A stretch of 53,506 nucleotides of DNA. Source: Burkholderiaceae bacterium (GTDB lineage: Bacteria > Pseudomonadota > Gammaproteobacteria > Burkholderiales > Burkholderiaceae_C). The stretch spans positions 1-53,506 of the forward strand of contig JAMLIT010000025.1 in assembly GCA_023954035.1 (NCBI GenBank), written 5' to 3'. The position numbers and the translations under genes were made by a program. Position 1 is the first letter of the stretch. Each line of letters starts with the position of its first letter. Positions 40,660 through 49,511 of this stretch are shown here, piece by piece. The notes beneath the pieces were generated by a model that was not told the origin of the DNA, made no database searches, and saw only the letters and a list, made by a program, of their open reading frames with translations.

Positions 40660-41625
40660 TCAGGGTGCCAAAACGGCCGGATTGTACCAATCAAGCCGGT
40701 CGTTGCTGCGCCGCACAAAGCCCAGGCCGACCTTGATATCGATGCGGTGCGAGCGGGTGGTGCAAACCGCAATCTGGCGCTGCAGCTCGGCCAATTGCGC
40801 CGCGCTGGGCGTGCAGGCGTGCGCACTCACCAGCCAGTGGCGCAGCACGTTGGCCTGGCGCGCGCTGCCCAGTTGCTGCAATGCGCAAATCTGCGGTGGC
40901 GTCCCCACCAGGGCCAGGTCCTGCACCGCCACTTCGGCAAGCAACTGCTGCGCCTGCGCCGCGTGCGCGCTGCTGCGGGAGAAAGTGTCGCGAAAAGCGG
41001 GAAAGCAGGCGTCCAGCGCCGGCAGCAACTGGGCGCGGATGCGATTGCGGGTAAAGCGCAGGTCGGCGTTGCTCGGGTCCTGCACCCAGGGTTCGCCCCG
41101 GGCGCACAGCCATTGCCGCACCGCCGCGCCGGGCACGCGCAGCAAAGGACGGTGCCACTGCAGTCCTGCGCGCTGCCATTGCGCCGGCATGGCCGCCAGC
41201 CCCGGCAGGCCGGCCCCGCGCGAGAGCGCAAGCAACAGGGTTTCTACCTGGTCGTCTGCGTGGTGCGCCAATGCTACGGAAAGAATAGCTGTCTGGGCAA
41301 TACCACTATGCGCTAAGGCGTCAAAAGCCTTGTACCTCGCACTGCGGGCAGCGTCTTCCGGGCTCTGGCCGGGCGCAGCGCCGGCGCTCACCCGCGCCAC
41401 CTGCAGCGGCACCCCCAGGCGCGCGCACAAGGCCTGGCAGTGCGCGGCGAAGTCGTCCGCCGCCGGCTGCAGGCCGTGGTGCACGTGCAGCGCAGCCACC
41501 TGTCCCGGCCAGCGCTCGGCGCAGGCCAGGAGCAAAGCGGTGGAATCGGCGCCCCCGCTCAAGCCCACGGCCAGCGGCAGGGCGGGGGTGAACTGTGCCA
41601 GCGCGTGATCGAAGGACTGCGTCAT
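40660..41625 (-). CDS. tilS: tRNA(Ile)-lysidine synthase with an in-frame palindromic element
   Basis: This 321-residue protein has the PP-loop motif LSGGADSTALLLA and the HHADDQVETLLLALSRGAGL region of TilS, which makes lysidine at C34 of tRNA-Ile(CAT). It is shorter than the E. coli enzyme and lacks part of the C-terminal domain. Residues just before the HHADDQ motif (KAFDALAHSGIAQTAILS) are encoded by a copy of the dispersed palindrome. Normal length and frame are kept, so the protein is probably functional. It lies between accA and lysC. Confidence 0.93.
   Translation of the reverse strand: MTQSFDHALAQFTPALPLAVGLSGGADSTALLLACAERWPGQVAALHVHHGLQPAADDFAAHCQALCARLGVPLQVARVSAGAAPGQSPEDAARSARYKAFDALAHSGIAQTAILSVALAHHADDQVETLLLALSRGAGLPGLAAMPAQWQRAGLQWHRPLLRVPGAAVRQWLCARGEPWVQDPSNADLRFTRNRIRAQLLPALDACFPAFRDTFSRSSAHAAQAQQLLAEVAVQDLALVGTPPQICALQQLGSARQANVLRHWLVSAHACTPSAAQLAELQRQIAVCTTRSHRIDIKVGLGFVRRSNDRLDWYNPAVLAP
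41285..41320 (-). repeat. Dispersed palindromic repeat, copy E (inside tilS)
   Basis: A 36-base core, read on the minus strand as CGCCTTAGCGCATAGTGG and ending CCAGACAGCTAT, has the same length and ends as copies A-D. It lies wholly within the tilS reading frame. It is more diverged than the intergenic copies, as expected if the coding sequence is under selection. Confidence 0.7.
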
Positions 41626-41661
41626 CGGCCGACCCTGCGCCAGGCAGCAGGACGGCGCCGC

Positions 41662-42639
41662 TCAGCGGCTGTCGGCCTTGGTATCGGCAAAGCGCCCGTA
41701 GCTCTGCAGGCGCTCATAACGGCGCTCAATGAGTTCCTTGACCTTGAGGTCGGCCAGCTGGCGGAAGGCGTCGCCCAAAGCGCGCTTGAGGAAGGCCGCC
41801 ATCTGCTTGGGGTCGCGGTGCGCGCCGCCCACGGGTTCATTGACGATTTTGTCCACCAGGCCCAGGGCCTTGAGTCGGTGAGCGGTGATGCCCAGGGCCT
41901 CAGCAGCGTCTTGCGCCTTGTCGCTGGTTTTCCACAGGATGGACGCGCAGCCCTCGGGGCTGATCACCGAGTAGATGGAGTACTGCAGCATGAGCAATTG
42001 GTCGCACACGCTGAGCGCCAGCGCGCCGCCTGAGCCACCCTCTCCGATGATGGTGGTGATGATGGGCACTTCGAGCTGCGCCATTTCGTAGATATTGCGG
42101 CCAATGGCTTCGGACTGGCCGCGCTCCTCGGCATCGATGCCGGGGAAGGCGCCCGGCGTATCGACGAAAGTGAACACCGGCAGCCCGAACTTCTCCGCGG
42201 TCTGCATCAAGCGCAGCGCCTTGCGGTAGCCCTCCGGACGCGTCATGCCGAAGTTGCGCAGGGCGCGCTCCTTGGTATCGCGCCCTTTCTGGTGCCCTAC
42301 GACCATGCAGGCCTGGCCATTGAAGCGCGCCAGGCCGCCGACGATGGACTTGTCATCGGCAAAATGCCGGTCGCCATGCATTTCGACGAAGTCGGTGAAC
42401 AGGCTCTGCACGTAGTCCAGCGTATAGGGCCGCTCGGAGTGGCGCGCGATCTTGGTGATCTGCCAGGGCGTCAGGTCGGAATAAATGTCCTTGGTGAGCT
42501 GCTGGCTCTTCTTGCTGAGCTGGTCGATCTCCTCGGAAATATCGACCGCGCTTTCGTTCTGCACGTAGCGCAGCTCTTCGATCTTGGTTTCGAGTTCGGC
42601 AATCGGGCTCTCGAAATCCAGAAATGTCTTTTTCGCCAT
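41662..42639 (-). CDS. accA: Acetyl-CoA carboxylase carboxyltransferase subunit alpha
   Basis: This 325-residue protein opens with [19 protein letters not shown] and carries the AccA motifs [20 protein letters not shown]-like (here [20 protein letters not shown]), [20 protein letters not shown] and [15 protein letters not shown]. It makes malonyl-CoA together with AccD, the first step of fatty-acid synthesis. The start is 42639; the extension upstream has no homology. Confidence 0.96.
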   Translation of the reverse strand: MAKKTFLDFESPIAELETKIEELRYVQNESAVDISEEIDQLSKKSQQLTKDIYSDLTPWQITKIARHSERPYTLDYVQSLFTDFVEMHGDRHFADDKSIVGGLARFNGQACMVVGHQKGRDTKERALRNFGMTRPEGYRKALRLMQTAEKFGLPVFTFVDTPGAFPGIDAEERGQSEAIGRNIYEMAQLEVPIITTIIGEGGSGGALALSVCDQLLMLQYSIYSVISPEGCASILWKTSDKAQDAAEALGITAHRLKALGLVDKIVNEPVGGAHRDPKQMAAFLKRALGDAFRQLADLKVKELIERRYERLQSYGRFADTKADSR

Positions 42640-42682
42640 GTTGTCTTCCTTGCGCACGGGGCGCTTGGCTGCGGGCAGCCGC

Positions 42683-43345
42683 TCAGTAAGCGACGGGCAG
42701 CGGGTCCAGCGAGCGCCAAATATACCAAGTGGCCACGCTGCACCAGGGCTTCCAGGCCTGAGCCACTTCGCGCGCATCGCTGCGGCTGACCGGATCGCCC
42801 GAAAAGTAGTTCTTGCTGATGCCGTTGAGCAGGCCGACGTCGTCCAGCGGCAGCACGTTGGGGCGCATCAGGTGAAAGATGAGAAACATCTCGGCAGTCC
42901 AGCGGCCAATGCCGCGAATCGCCACCAGCTCGGCAATGATGGCCTCGTCGTCCATCGCCTGCCAGGCATCGACGTGCAGCTTGTTGCCGTCAAAATGCAG
43001 CGCCAGGTCCACCAAATATTCGACTTTGCGCACCGACAGGCCAGCGGCGCGCATGTCATCGATTTTCAGGCGCAGCACTTCGGGCGGCGTCAAGGCGGGC
43101 GCGAGCAAAGCGAAGCGGTCCCAGACGGTTTGCGCCGCTTTGACCGAAATCTGCTGGCCGACGATGCTGCGCGCCAGCGTGACGAAGGCGTCGCCCCGCG
43201 TTTGCAAGGTGGCTTCACCAAACTGGGGGATCAGGCGCTTCATCACCCGGTCTTTTTTCATCAGGTGGCTTCGCGCCTGGGGCCAGTAGCCGGGAACGGT
43301 CAGATCGGCGGCGCCCGTTAATGCTATTACTTTCGAAGCATTCAA
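42683..43345 (-). CDS. DNA-3-methyladenine glycosylase (AlkA-like)
   Basis: This protein of about 220 residues has a helix-hairpin-helix glycosylase domain: [20 protein letters not shown], then [20 protein letters not shown] with the catalytic Asp further on in [10 protein letters not shown]. It removes alkylated bases. No ATG is present at the expected N-terminus. A TTG at 43345 inside a palindromic repeat is the best start, giving [21 protein letters not shown] before the conserved [15 protein letters not shown] later ATG (LMKKDRV) would shorten it by about 24 residues. It is 46 bases after cysS. Confidence 0.88.
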   Translation of the reverse strand: MNASKVIALTGAADLTVPGYWPQARSHLMKKDRVMKRLIPQFGEATLQTRGDAFVTLARSIVGQQISVKAAQTVWDRFALLAPALTPPEVLRLKIDDMRAAGLSVRKVEYLVDLALHFDGNKLHVDAWQAMDDEAIIAELVAIRGIGRWTAEMFLIFHLMRPNVLPLDDVGLLNGISKNYFSGDPVSRSDAREVAQAWKPWCSVATWYIWRSLDPLPVAY

Positions 43346-43370
43346 CGCTTGTCCCCATTGCGCTGGATGG
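43335..43370 (-). repeat. Dispersed palindromic repeat, copy G (at the glycosylase start)
   Basis: A 36-base core, read on the minus strand as CCATCCAGCGCAATGGGGAC, AAGCGTTGAA and TGCTTC, with a T-rich flank (CAAAATG), lies across the probable start of the glycosylase gene. Only the last six bases deviate strongly from the AGCTAT end of the family. Confidence 0.6.
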
Positions 43371-43391
43371 CATTTTGACGCATTTTTTTGC

Positions 43392-44768
43392 TCACGTGGC
43401 TGCTTCCCAGGTGGTGCCGGCGGCGCTGTCCTTGAGGACGATGCCCTGGGCCAGCAAGGCGGCGCGGATGCGGTCGGCCTCGGCGAAATCGCGCGCCGCC
43501 TTGGCCGCGGCACGCTGGGCAATGTGCGCTTCGATGTCCGCCGCAGCCAGCGTGCTGCCCGCGCGCAGGAACGCCGCTGGCTCTTCCTGCAGCAGCCCCA
43601 GGCAGCCGCCCAGCGCCTTGAGCAGGCCGGCGGCCTGCGGTGAACGGCTGCGATTGACCTCACCAGCCAGGTCGAACAACACAGCCACGGCTTCCGGCGT
43701 ACCGAAGTCCTCGTCCATGGCGGCGCGAAAGCGCGCGGCGTAGGGTTCGGACCAGTCGATGGCAACGTCCTGCGCTGGCACCACACTCAGTGCAGTGTAG
43801 AGGCGCTTGAGCGCCTGGTGGGCGTCGTCAAGGTGCGCGTCGCTGTAGTTGAGTGCACTGCGGTAGTGCGCCCGCACCATGAAGAAACGCAGGGTTTCGG
43901 GTTGGTACTCACGCAGTACGTCGCGGATCGTGAAGAAGTTGCCCAGCGACTTGCTCATCTTCTCGTTGTCCACGCGCACAAAGCCGTTGTGCATCCAGAA
44001 ATGCGCCAAGGGCTTGCCATGGGCGCCTTCGCTCTGCGCAATCTCGTTCTCGTGGTGCGGAAACTGCAGGTCGGCGCCGCCGCCGTGGATGTCGAAGGTC
44101 TCGCCCAGCGTGGCGCAGCTCATGGCCGAGCACTCGATGTGCCAGCCGGGGCGTCCGGCGCCAAAGGCGCTGTCCCATTTCGCTTCGGCGGGCTCGTCGG
44201 CCTTGGCGGCCTTCCAGAGGACAAAGTCGAGCGGGTCGTGCTTGCCATCGTCCACCGCCACGCGCTCGCCGGCGCGCAGCTCGTCGAGTGACTTGCCCGA
44301 GAGCTTGCCGTAGCCGGGAAACTTGCGCACCGCGTAGTTCACATCGCCGCTGCCGGCGCGGTAGGCCAGGCCCTTGCCTTCGAGCGTGGCAATCAGCGAG
44401 AGCATCTGCGGCACGTACTCGGTAGCGCGCGGCTCGACATCGGGCGGCTCGATGCCGAGCCTGGCGATGTCCTGGTGCATGGCGCCAACCATCTCGCCGG
44501 TGAGTTCGCGGATGCCGATGCCGCGCTCGACTGCGCGCCGGATGATCTTGTCGTCGATGTCGGTGATGTTGCGCACGTACGTGACGCGGTAGCCGCTGGC
44601 ACGCAGCCAGCGCTGGACGACGTCGAAGGCCATCATCATGCGGGCGTGGCCGATGTGGCACAGGTCATAAATGGTCATGCCGCAGACGTACATGCGCACA
44701 TGGCCGGGTTCGATCGGAGAGAACTCTTGCAGGGAACGCGCGAGCGTGTTGTAGATGCGCAGACTCAT
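43392..44768 (-). CDS. cysS: Cysteinyl-tRNA synthetase
   Basis: This 458-residue class I synthetase has the first zinc ligand in [20 protein letters not shown] with its HIGH motif, and [17 protein letters not shown] with KMSKS. The zinc site includes WHIECSAMS and [11 protein letters not shown]. It charges tRNA-Cys. It is the upstream gene of the accA-side cluster and divergent from the TPR gene. Confidence 0.96.
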   Translation of the reverse strand: MSLRIYNTLARSLQEFSPIEPGHVRMYVCGMTIYDLCHIGHARMMMAFDVVQRWLRASGYRVTYVRNITDIDDKIIRRAVERGIGIRELTGEMVGAMHQDIARLGIEPPDVEPRATEYVPQMLSLIATLEGKGLAYRAGSGDVNYAVRKFPGYGKLSGKSLDELRAGERVAVDDGKHDPLDFVLWKAAKADEPAEAKWDSAFGAGRPGWHIECSAMSCATLGETFDIHGGGADLQFPHHENEIAQSEGAHGKPLAHFWMHNGFVRVDNEKMSKSLGNFFTIRDVLREYQPETLRFFMVRAHYRSALNYSDAHLDDAHQALKRLYTALSVVPAQDVAIDWSEPYAARFRAAMDEDFGTPEAVAVLFDLAGEVNRSRSPQAAGLLKALGGCLGLLQEEPAAFLRAGSTLAAADIEAHIAQRAAAKAARDFAEADRIRAALLAQGIVLKDSAAGTTWEAAT

Positions 44769-45025
44769 GGAGGATGGGGGCAGGATACTGGCAGCGAGGC
44801 AGAGTGGCAGGGAGGGCGCAGCGGCGTGGCGCGTCGCGGCAGCGCGGGAGCGGACGCGCGAGAGGCGGCAGAGGCCTTGGCCCGGCCGCTTCGAGTGCCT
44901 GCCAGCCCAGCGTGAAGCCTGTCTGCGGCGCTCATGGCAGCGTGTCGTCTGGACCCCCTCTCAGCTACAATCCGCCGCAGTATAAGCGCCTGCCTGGCGT
45001 CCCGCTGATCACTTCACGGACCTTC
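44769..45025. other. Divergent intergenic region cysS / TPR gene
   Basis: These 257 bases hold no convincing gene. TACAAT at 44966-44971 is a plausible -10 for the TPR gene but no clear -35 lies at the right distance; the cysS promoter is not obvious. Confidence 0.45.
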
Positions 45026-46180
45026 ATGACATCCTCCCGCCGCACCCTCACCCCTATCGTGCGTCTCGCGCGTCTTGTGGCTTTTTCTGCGCTGCTGGGC
45101 GCGGCAGCCGTGCATGCGGAGGATTATTCGGACATCACCAGCCTGCTCAAAAGCGGCAAGGCAGCCGATGCCCTGGTCAAGGCCGATCAGCGGCTGACCA
45201 GCGCACCCAAGGACCCGCAGTTGCGCTTTTTGCGCGGCGTGGCGCAGGCCGATTCGGGCAAACCCACCGAGGCCATCGCCACGTTCACGCAGCTCACGCA
45301 GGAGTACCCCGAACTGCCCGAGCCCTACAACAACCTGGCGGTGCTCTATGCCAGCCAGAACCAGCTGGACAAGGCACGCACCGCGCTGGAAATGGCGATC
45401 CGCACCAATCCCAGTTACTCGACGGCACACGAAAATCTCGGTGACATCTACGCCAAGCTGGCCGCACAGGCCTACAACAAGGCGCTGCAGCTGGACGCGA
45501 CCAACAGCGCCGCGCTCAACCCCAAGCTGGCACTGATTCGCGAGCTGTTTGCACCGGGCCGCACACCAACGCGCGTCGCAGCGGCGCCGGTCGCGGCGCC
45601 GGCGCCGGCGCGAACCCCTGCTCCAGCGCCCACAGCCACGCCGACGACGGCGCCCGCCGCCCCCACGCCCGCCGCAGCGTCGGCCGCCGTTCCCCCGGCG
45701 CCGGCGCCCGCCGCCAAACCCCCGGTCGCTGCGCCCGTGACACCGGTGGCCGAGGCAGCCGCCCCTGTGCGCCCGCCCGCAGCAGAACCGGCCAGCGCGC
45801 CACCGGCCCGCACCGAGAGTGCTTCGGGCGCGCAAACCGTGGCCCAGCAGGACGTGGAATCGGCCGTCAAGGCCTGGGCAGCGGCCTGGTCGGCGCGCGA
45901 CATGAAAAACTATCTTTCGTCCTACGGCAAGCAGTTCGATCCGCCCGGCAAGCAAAGCCGGGCCGCCTGGGAGAAAGAGCGCGAAGCACGCATCGTCGGC
46001 AAAAAACACATCAAGGTCACCATCAGCGACCTGTCGGTGGACGTGCAGGGCGATCGCGCCACGGCGCGCTTCCATCAGGCCTACGATGCCGACACGCTCA
46101 GCGTGGCGAGCCGCAAGACGCTGGAACTGGTACGCAGCCAGGGCCGCTGGGTGATCGTGCGCGAGACCACGGGAAGCTGA
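45026..46180 (+). CDS. Exported TPR protein with a C-terminal NTF2-like domain
   Basis: This 384-residue protein has a signal peptide (VAFSALLGAAAVHA, then EDYSD) and three TPR units (about 40-165; LRFLRGVAQADSGKPTEAIA). A proline/alanine-rich linker of about 100 residues follows (180-275). A C-terminal NTF2/SnoaL-like domain ends it (VKAWAAAWSARDMKNYLSSY, then KTLELVRSQGRWVIVRETTG). It is likely an envelope scaffold. It begins a plus-strand run with an L,D-transpeptidase that has a similar C-terminal domain. Confidence 0.85.
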   Translation: MTSSRRTLTPIVRLARLVAFSALLGAAAVHAEDYSDITSLLKSGKAADALVKADQRLTSAPKDPQLRFLRGVAQADSGKPTEAIATFTQLTQEYPELPEPYNNLAVLYASQNQLDKARTALEMAIRTNPSYSTAHENLGDIYAKLAAQAYNKALQLDATNSAALNPKLALIRELFAPGRTPTRVAAAPVAAPAPARTPAPAPTATPTTAPAAPTPAAASAAVPPAPAPAAKPPVAAPVTPVAEAAAPVRPPAAEPASAPPARTESASGAQTVAQQDVESAVKAWAAAWSARDMKNYLSSYGKQFDPPGKQSRAAWEKEREARIVGKKHIKVTISDLSVDVQGDRATARFHQAYDADTLSVASRKTLELVRSQGRWVIVRETTGS

Positions 46181-46202
46181 TGTCCCACGGTATTTTCCTG
46201 CG

Positions 46203-47594
46203 GTGCACCGACTGCGCCGCCGTCCCGCATTGATCGCGCCCGCGCCGCGCCAAGCGCGCGCCTGGCCGGGCACAGGCGCTGCCTGGATCACCGCGGCCTG
46301 GTTCGCGCTGGGCGCCCTCACCGCGCTGCCCGGCTGGGCGCGCGAGCCGAGCCGCAATGCGCCGAAGAAGGCGATTCATTCCCAAACAGCGACCAAGAGC
46401 GCACGTGCCAGCGCGCCAAAACGCCAACGCAGCGCTCCCGCCGCAGTCGCTGCTGCCGCATCCCGGCCCGCCGGCGCAGGCCAGAGCGACCAGGCCGAAT
46501 CCAGGCTGATCCGCGTGTACCGGCTGACGGCGCAGGGCCGCGCCGACGAAGCCCTGTCCCAAGCCCAGGCGTTGGCGCGCGACTTTCCGAACTTCCAGCT
46601 GGCCCAGTTGGCGCTGGGAGACTTGCTGGCCGCGCGCGTGCGGCCGCTGGCGCAGTTTGGCGACGCGGCGGCGCCGCTGCCCGAAGCCGACGTTGCGCTG
46701 GCCGAGCTGCGCAAAGAGTCGCACCAGCGCGTGGCGGCCGAGCGACTGCGCCCGGCGGCAGGCGCCATTCCGGCGGCCTTCGTCGAGATTTCCGATCGCA
46801 CGCGCCATGCCATCGCGGTCGACGCGTCCCGCTCGCGCCTTTATCTGTTTGAAAACGGCAAGCAGGGCCTGCGCCTGGTGGCGGACTACTACGCCTCGGT
46901 CGGCAAGCTCGGGATCGAAAAGGAATTCGAGGGCGATCAGCGCACTCCCTTGGGCGTGTACTACATCACCAGCCGGCTCGACGCCAAGCAACTGGCCGAC
47001 CTCTATGGCTCGGGCGCGCTGCCGCTGAACTACCCCAACGCCCTCGACCTGCGCCGCGGCAAGACCGGCAGCGGCATCTGGTTGCATGGCACGCCCAGCG
47101 CCCAGTTCGCGCGCGCGCCCCAGGCCACCGACGGCTGCGTGGCGATTGCCAACCCGGATCTGGAGCGCATTCTGAACACGGTCGAGCCGCGCAGCACGCC
47201 GGTAGTCATTGCGAGCCAGTTGCGCTGGGTGACGCCCCAGGGCGTGGCGGGAGAGCGCCAGGCGTTCAACGAGGTGCTGGAGGCCTGGAGCAAGGCCAAG
47301 TCCGAGGGCGACCTGCAGCGCCTGCTGGGCTTCTACACCTACGATTTCCAGGGCATGCGCAGCCAGTCCATCACGCAATGGCGCGTCACGCTGCAGGAAG
47401 ACCTGGAGGCGCTGCGCGGGCGCTCGCTGGTGCTCAAGGACAAGTCCGCGCTGCACTGGAGAGACAGCAGCGAAACCATGGTGGTGACCTTTGCCGAAGT
47501 ACCGCAAGGTGAGCGCAGCGGCCCGGTCAAGCGCCAGTACTGGCGCCGCCAGGGCCAGCGCTGGCAAATATTCTTTGAAGGAGTGATTGGATGA
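46203..47594 (+). CDS. L,D-transpeptidase (YkuD family) with NTF2-like C-terminus
   Basis: This 463-residue protein starts at a GTG and has an N-terminal membrane segment (TAAWFALGALTALPGWA), a short TPR-like helix pair and a YkuD catalytic domain (about 195-340). The catalytic motif is SGIWLHGTPSAQF with ATDGCVAIANPDLE; the cysteine is in DGCV. It cross-links or modifies peptidoglycan. The C-terminus (about 350-463; VLEAWSKAKSEGDLQRLLGF) resembles the NTF2-like domain of the preceding gene. Its stop overlaps the next start by four bases. Confidence 0.9.
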   Translation: MHRLRRRPALIAPAPRQARAWPGTGAAWITAAWFALGALTALPGWAREPSRNAPKKAIHSQTATKSARASAPKRQRSAPAAVAAAASRPAGAGQSDQAESRLIRVYRLTAQGRADEALSQAQALARDFPNFQLAQLALGDLLAARVRPLAQFGDAAAPLPEADVALAELRKESHQRVAAERLRPAAGAIPAAFVEISDRTRHAIAVDASRSRLYLFENGKQGLRLVADYYASVGKLGIEKEFEGDQRTPLGVYYITSRLDAKQLADLYGSGALPLNYPNALDLRRGKTGSGIWLHGTPSAQFARAPQATDGCVAIANPDLERILNTVEPRSTPVVIASQLRWVTPQGVAGERQAFNEVLEAWSKAKSEGDLQRLLGFYTYDFQGMRSQSITQWRVTLQEDLEALRGRSLVLKDKSALHWRDSSETMVVTFAEVPQGERSGPVKRQYWRRQGQRWQIFFEGVIG

Positions 47595-48175
47595 TTTCTA
47601 GAAGAAAATGGGCTCTCGCGCTGAATGCGATTGCGCTCACAGCTATATTTTCAGTAGCGCCTCTGGCCGGCGCCGAGGAAGCCCCCAAAGTCAAGCTGGC
47701 CACGTCCATGGGCGACATCGTGGTGCAGCTCAACCCCGAGAAAGCGCCCAAAACAGTGGCCAACTTCCTGCAGTACGTGCGCGAGAAGCACTACGACGGC
47801 ACGATCTTTCACCGCGTGATCGACGGCTTCATGATCCAGGGCGGGGGCTTTACGCCCGACATGGTGCAAAAACCCATGCGTGCACCCATTCCGCTCGAAG
47901 CCGGGAACGGCCTGAAGAACGACAAATACACCATCGCCATGGCGCGCACCGGCGTGCCCGATTCGGCCACCGCGCAGTTTTTCATCAACGTGAAGGACAA
48001 CGCCATGCTCAACGCCCCCCAGCCCGACGGCCACGGCTACGCGGTGTTTGGCAAGGTGGTGGAAGGCACCGACGTGGTGGACAAGATCCGGGCTGTAGCC
48101 ACCAGCAACAAGGGACCGTACCAAAACGTGCCCAAAGACCCCGTCACCATCAACTCGGCCACCGTGGTCGAATAA
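47591..48175 (+). CDS. ppiA: Periplasmic cyclophilin-type peptidyl-prolyl isomerase
   Basis: This 194-residue protein has a signal peptide and a full cyclophilin domain: [18 protein letters not shown], then [28 protein letters not shown] and [15 protein letters not shown]. It speeds proline isomerisation during periplasmic folding. The signal peptide [20 protein letters not shown] is largely encoded by a dispersed palindrome (47611-47646), and a mature start near AGAEEAPK remains normal. It overlaps the L,D-transpeptidase stop and is followed by a cytoplasmic paralogue. Confidence 0.93.
   Translation: MISRRKWALALNAIALTAIFSVAPLAGAEEAPKVKLATSMGDIVVQLNPEKAPKTVANFLQYVREKHYDGTIFHRVIDGFMIQGGGFTPDMVQKPMRAPIPLEAGNGLKNDKYTIAMARTGVPDSATAQFFINVKDNAMLNAPQPDGHGYAVFGKVVEGTDVVDKIRAVATSNKGPYQNVPKDPVTINSATVVE
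47611..47646 (+). repeat. Dispersed palindromic repeat, copy H (encodes a signal peptide)
   Basis: A 36-base core, GGCTCTCGCGCTGAATGC and ending GCTCACAGCTAT, is preceded by AGAAGAAAAT, which nearly matches the flank of copy F (AGAAGAAATT). Over 55 aligned bases H and F share 33 identities without gaps, concentrated at both ends. It is read in frame as the basic and hydrophobic parts of the ppiA signal peptide. Confidence 0.75.
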
Positions 48176-48198
48176 GCGCATTCGCGAAAGGAATTCCC

Positions 48199-48705
48199 AT
48201 GAGCAACCCCCAAGTCGAACTCCACATCGCCGGCTACGGCGTCATCACTCTGGAACTTGACCAGGAAAAGGCGCCCAAGTCGGTCGCCAACTTCCTCGCG
48301 TACGTCAACAAGGGCCACTACGACAACACCGTCTTTCACCGCGTGATTCCTGGCTTCATGGTGCAGGGCGGCGGTTTTGAGCCCGGCATGAACCAGAAAC
48401 CCACCGATGCGCCGATCGAAAACGAAGCGCAAAACGGCCTGAAAAACGCCAACTACACGGTGGCCATGGCGCGCACCAACGACCCGCACTCGGCCAGCTC
48501 GCAATTCTTCATCAACGTGGCCGACAACGGCTTTCTGAACCACACCGCGCCCTCGGCCCAAGGCTGGGGCTACGCCGTATTTGGCAAAGTGGTGGGTGGC
48601 ACCGATGTGGTCGACAAGATCAAGGCCGTTCCCACAGGCCGCAAGGGCTTCCATGACGACGTCCCCAAGGACGACGTGGTGATCGAAAAAGCCGTCGCCC
48701 TCTGA
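48199..48705 (+). CDS. ppiB: Cytoplasmic cyclophilin peptidyl-prolyl isomerase
   Basis: This 168-residue cyclophilin has no signal peptide: [56 protein letters not shown] and [15 protein letters not shown]. It catalyses proline isomerisation in the cytoplasm. It lies 23 bases after its periplasmic paralogue with an AAAGGAATTCCC ribosome site; the pair looks like a tandem duplication. Confidence 0.94.
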   Translation: MSNPQVELHIAGYGVITLELDQEKAPKSVANFLAYVNKGHYDNTVFHRVIPGFMVQGGGFEPGMNQKPTDAPIENEAQNGLKNANYTVAMARTNDPHSASSQFFINVADNGFLNHTAPSAQGWGYAVFGKVVGGTDVVDKIKAVPTGRKGFHDDVPKDDVVIEKAVAL

Positions 48706-48726
48706 TCTGATTCACGCAGCGCGCGC

Positions 48727-49506
48727 GTGAACCCGGCCGTGCCCCAGGCGCAAGAGCTGCTGGCTCCGGCGCACTGGCGCACCGTCGATTTTTTGTCGGA
48801 TCTGCATTTGCAGGCAGCCGAGCCCGAAACGCTCGCCTGCTTCGAGCGCTATCTGGCGCGCACCACGGCCGACGCCGTCTTCATCCTGGGCGATCTGTTC
48901 GAGGTCTGGGTCGGCGACGACGCCTGCGACGAAGCCGGCAGTTTTGAAGCAAGGCTGGCCCAGCGGCTCGCTACAGCGGCGCAGCAGCGCCCGGTGTATT
49001 TCATGCACGGCAACCGGGATTTTCTGGTGGGAAGCTCCTTGTTCGAGCACACCGGCATCATCGGGCTATCGGATCCCAGCGTGCTTATCTTTGGTACGCA
49101 GCGGCTGCTGCTGAGCCACGGCGACCTGCTTTGTCTCGACGACATGGACTACCAGCGCTTTCGCAGCCTGGTGCGCAGCCGCGCCTGGCAGCAAAGCTTT
49201 CTGGCACAGCCGCTCGCCCTGCGGCGCGCCCAGGCGCGCGCCATTCGCAGCCAGAGCGAAGCGCGCAAACAAGGCGGCGAAACCTATGCCGACGTGGACG
49301 GTCCGGCCGCGCTGGCCTGGCTGCAGGCGGCGGGTGCACGCACCCTGGTCCATGGCCACACGCACCGCCCGGCCGAGCATGCGCTGGCACCCGGCTACCG
49401 GCGCGTGGTGCTCAGCGACTGGGACTGCGCCGCCCAACCGCCACGGGGAGACGTGCTCCGCTTGTCGGCGCAGGGCCTGGAACGCCTGCCCATGGGCCCC
49501 ATATAG
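48727..49506 (+). CDS. lpxH: UDP-2,3-diacylglucosamine diphosphatase
   Basis: This 259-residue metallophosphoesterase has the LpxH motifs FLSDLHLQAAEPE, FILGDLFEVWVGDD, FMHGNRDFLVG, LSHGDLLCLDD and VHGHTHRPAEH. It makes lipid X in lipid A synthesis, acting at the inner face of the membrane. The start is a GTG at 48727. Confidence 0.94.
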   Translation: MNPAVPQAQELLAPAHWRTVDFLSDLHLQAAEPETLACFERYLARTTADAVFILGDLFEVWVGDDACDEAGSFEARLAQRLATAAQQRPVYFMHGNRDFLVGSSLFEHTGIIGLSDPSVLIFGTQRLLLSHGDLLCLDDMDYQRFRSLVRSRAWQQSFLAQPLALRRAQARAIRSQSEARKQGGETYADVDGPAALAWLQAAGARTLVHGHTHRPAEHALAPGYRRVVLSDWDCAAQPPRGDVLRLSAQGLERLPMGPI

Positions 49507-49511
49507 GCCGC

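Noticed and set aside
44960-44995. Possible palindromic element near the TPR gene promoter
   Set aside because: It shares CAGCTA and TATAAGCGC but in the wrong spacing; the TACAAT is better explained as a -10 element.
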